64,000 nt of DNA from an uncultured Acidiferrobacteraceae bacterium (GTDB lineage Bacteria; Pseudomonadota; Gammaproteobacteria; Acidiferrobacterales; SZUA-150): NCBI GenBank assembly GCA_913009895.1, contig CAJVXY010000003.1, positions 1 to 64,000 of the forward strand, in the 5' to 3' direction. A program made the position numbers and the translations under genes. Positions 61,740 through 64,000 of this stretch are shown piece by piece. The first letter of the stretch is position 1, and each line of letters opens with the position of its first letter. The notes under the pieces were generated by a model that had not been told where the DNA came from, did no database searches, and saw only the letters and a list, made by a program, of their open reading frames with translations.

Positions 61740-61776
61740 AAATAAAAATGCCCCCAATAGGGGGTATTTTTATTTA
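61740..61776 (+). terminator. Terminator downstream of tRNA-Arg (bidirectional-looking)
   Basis: AAATAAAAATgCCCCCaataGGGGGTATTTTTATTT. Confidence 0.8.
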
Positions 61777-61845
61777 TCGACTGTATGAGTATTCGGATCC
61801 CCTACAAAATATTAAATTTTTTTCTATCAGCTTTGAATATAAGAG

Positions 61846-62822
61846 TTATGAAATTATGTCCAAAGGACTTCGAGCCCCTATGCCGCCTCCTTGCATTACG
61901 TGCGTGTAAATTTGAGTAGTTTTTACATCTTTATGTCCTAACAATTCCTGAACAGTACGAATATCAGCACCACTTTCCAGCAGGTGTGTTGCGAAGCTGT
62001 GACGAAGAGTATGTACAGATACTGGCACAGGAAGCCCAAGATTTCTTGCTGCCTGCTTAATATGACGTTGAAGCGTTTTCTCATAAAGATGGTTTCGTCG
62101 GATAACACCACTGCGCGGATCCCGCGAATTATTTTTTGCCGGGAAGGCCCAAAACCATGGCCATTCTTTACCTGCATTTGGGTATTTGCGTTCCAGAGCG
62201 CAGGGTAGCTCAACACCGGGTGATGCCTCTAACCGGTCCAGCTCAAAATAACGTCTTGCTAATTGCAGTTGGTCTTGCAGTTGGTCTTGCAGTGGATCTC
62301 GCAGGCGGTCAGGAACCATGGTTACGCGATCTTTGTCGCCTTTACCACTGGGATAATCAGTTTGCCAGACTCAAGATCCAGGTCCTTGACCCGCAATCGA
62401 GATGCTTCCATCAAACGCAGGCCGGAACCATAGATCAAATAAGCCTGCAGTTTCCGGGAACCATTCAATTGGTCCAGTAGCCTAATAACATCTGTCTTAG
62501 ACAATACCGTGGGTAGCCGTTTCGGTCTTTTTGCCCTAACGACATCATCGACCCAGCCAGGGTCCATGTTTAGTACTTTCTTATATAGGAAAAGTATTGC
62601 TGATAACGCTTGATTTTGTGTTGCTGCTGCGACATGCTTTTCTACAGCAAGAAAAGTCAGGAAACGGGATATTTCTTCTGCGCCCAGGTCAGCCGGGTGA
62701 CGTTTGTTATTAAACAGGATATATCGCTTGATCCAGTGTAGGTATGATTGCTCGGTACGCAAGCTGTAGTGGTGTAGTCGAAGTGAATCACGAGCCTGGT
62801 CCATCAGACGTGAAGATGCCAT
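61846..62822 (-). pseudogene. intI: Integron integrase (IntI tyrosine recombinase), split by a frameshift
   Basis: Two collinear ORFs (62322-62822, 61846-62319); [13 protein letters not shown] | [16 protein letters not shown] continues in another frame; IntI patch [21 protein letters not shown]...[65 protein letters not shown]. Confidence 0.92.
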
Positions 62823-63024
62823 AACTGCCTCCTTGCAGATATTTATAATAGAAAAAGCCCGATAAAATTAACTAAATCGTTGAATTTTATCAAGTCATTA
62901 ATTTAAAAGGTCCGAAAACGCCCTTTTTAAAGGGAGCAATTGGGACATCTACTTATTGTTAGACTAATAAAAATGCGTTAAACCGGATCGGCGCAAAAAA
63001 CGCGCCTTCCCGGTTAACTTGGCG
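62823..63024 (+). other. attI-like region between intI and first cassette
   Basis: Lies between divergent intI and cassette ORFs; GTTRRRY-like core sites GTTAGAC and GTTAAAC; ends at the cassette junction GTTATGT (63024-63030). Confidence 0.6.
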
Positions 63025-63045
63025 TTATGTGTAAAAGGAATTTAA

Positions 63046-63384
63046 ATGTTTGGGAGAAATAAATATTTATCGAGCCTGCTAAAAAAAGGAAATCTAAATG
63101 CAGATGAAAATAATATTATTTCCGAAATACAAGAAAGTGGTTCATGGAAAATATATTTAGAATGGCGAATGGCAGTAACAACAGAAATAGAAATTTCAAA
63201 AGAAAAAAATAAAAATGAATATTGGTATCGGGTAATAGCTAAATGTGATTACGAGTTTAGTTGTTTATGCCCTACAATTGAGCGTGCAGTTGAAATGGCA
63301 GGTTTGTATCAAGAGTTAATAGTTAACTTAAGTAAGCAAGTGGGCTGGCCATCTTGGGAAAGCAGCAACAGAAGAAATGGTTAA
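63046..63384 (+). CDS. Integron cassette 1 ORF, hypothetical protein (112 aa)
   Basis: AAAAGGA Shine-Dalgarno-like sequence; lies entirely within cassette 63025-63485. Confidence 0.75.
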   Translation: MFGRNKYLSSLLKKGNLNADENNIISEIQESGSWKIYLEWRMAVTTEIEISKEKNKNEYWYRVIAKCDYEFSCLCPTIERAVEMAGLYQELIVNLSKQVGWPSWESSNRRNG

Positions 63385-63393
63385 ATTAAAAGC

Positions 63394-63491
63394 ACATAAC
63401 AAAACGCTCAAAACCGCCGTGCAAGGCACGGCTCGGACAATTAACCACTCGCTTTGCTCTCGGTTAATTGCCGTTTAGCTCTGCGTTAGGC
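63394..63491 (+). repeat. attC site of cassette 1
   Basis: RYYYAAC ACATAAC (63394-63400) ... GTTRRRY GTTAGGC (63485-63491); ACATAAC is the exact reverse complement of the cassette-start junction GTTATGT; inner arms CAATTAACC/GGTTAATTG. Confidence 0.88.
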
Positions 63492-63545
63492 GCGCAAAAT
63501 AGCTTATATGTGCATATGATTAAAGTATCAGGTAAGGAATAAAGT

Positions 63546-64000
63546 ATGTCCGAAAAATCAGTCATAGTTACAAGAGATGGAACTTATCATCTTTATAATT
63601 ACAAAAATGAAAATGAATTAGAAAGAATGGTGGTTGAACATTCTTGTGAAATATTTGGTAAGGATACCGTGTACTTTGATCTAAAAAGAAAAATTAGTAG
63701 TAAATCAGGGTTTGGAACAATACCGGATGGTTATGTTATTGATTTGGCGAAAAACAAATTGTACCTGATTGAAGTGGAGCTTATAAGTCATAGTTTAAAG
63801 AAGCATGTTCTTCCTCAAATAACAAATTTCATTATGGCTTTGGATAATGAAAATACAACGGAAAAACTAGTGAGTGAGTTTTATAATGAATTACCAAACT
63901 CAAACAAAATTGACAAAGAACGATTAAAATCCATAGTAAAAAATTGGGGGATAATTATTGTTATTGATGATGTCGGAGATCCGATGAAAGAAACAAACCC
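63546..64000 (+). CDS. Integron cassette 2 ORF (partial, runs off window), putative PD-(D/E)XK-type nuclease-like protein
   Basis: Open from ATG 63546 to window end: ...SGFGTIPDGYVIDLAKNKLYLIEVELISHSLKKHVLPQITNFIMAL; D...ExE spacing; absent from ORF track. Confidence 0.65.
   Translation, partial: MSEKSVIVTRDGTYHLYNYKNENELERMVVEHSCEIFGKDTVYFDLKRKISSKSGFGTIPDGYVIDLAKNKLYLIEVELISHSLKKHVLPQITNFIMALDNENTTEKLVSEFYNELPNSNKIDKERLKSIVKNWGIIIVIDDVGDPMKETN

Noticed and set aside
61470-61757. 95-aa minus-strand ORF MGAFLFMARPERFELPTNRFEAGYSIQLSYGR...
   Set aside because: It is the antisense translation of the tRNA-Arg gene, a common annotation artefact.
63421-63480. Possible CRISPR-like or REP repeat near the right end
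   Set aside because: The palindromes are explained by the attC fold; no regularly spaced direct repeats are present.

Overview
The window looks like gammaproteobacterial chromosome with moderate GC. Most of it is housekeeping or conserved-hypothetical coding: uup ABC-F ATPase, adk, SelO, MsrA/MsrB, a TusE/DsrC-like protein, RhlE-like helicase, RlmA-like methyltransferase, SulP transporter, LpxR-like protein, an ABC exporter pair, a cold-shock protein, MscS and SlyX. The most notable region is the right end (about 61.66-64.0 kb). There a tRNA-Arg(TCG) is followed by a minus-strand integron integrase (IntI, with the IntI-specific insertion) broken by one frameshift. After it come an attI-like region, a complete gene cassette (G^TTATGT to G^TTAGGC, with a ~98-bp attC) and a second cassette running off the window. 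The second cassette's ORF looks PD-(D/E)XK nuclease-like and is absent from the supplied ORF track. I read this as the start of a sedentary chromosomal integron with a damaged integrase. Other points of interest: an inverted pair of MITE-like elements bracketing about 8 kb that contains an AbiEi/AbiEii TA pair whose toxin has lost the second Asp of its DxD motif; two rhomboid-SEL1 fusion paralogues; two cNMP-binding/rhodanese fusion paralogues; a GGDEF-EAL protein with a degenerate GGDIF motif; a degenerate MBL-fold protein; a frameshifted AF1514-like gene; a decayed Fic C-terminal remnant; and a 17-bp tandem direct repeat at a helicase promoter. No CRISPR array or rRNA was seen. All family assignments come from motif recognition; no database search was run.
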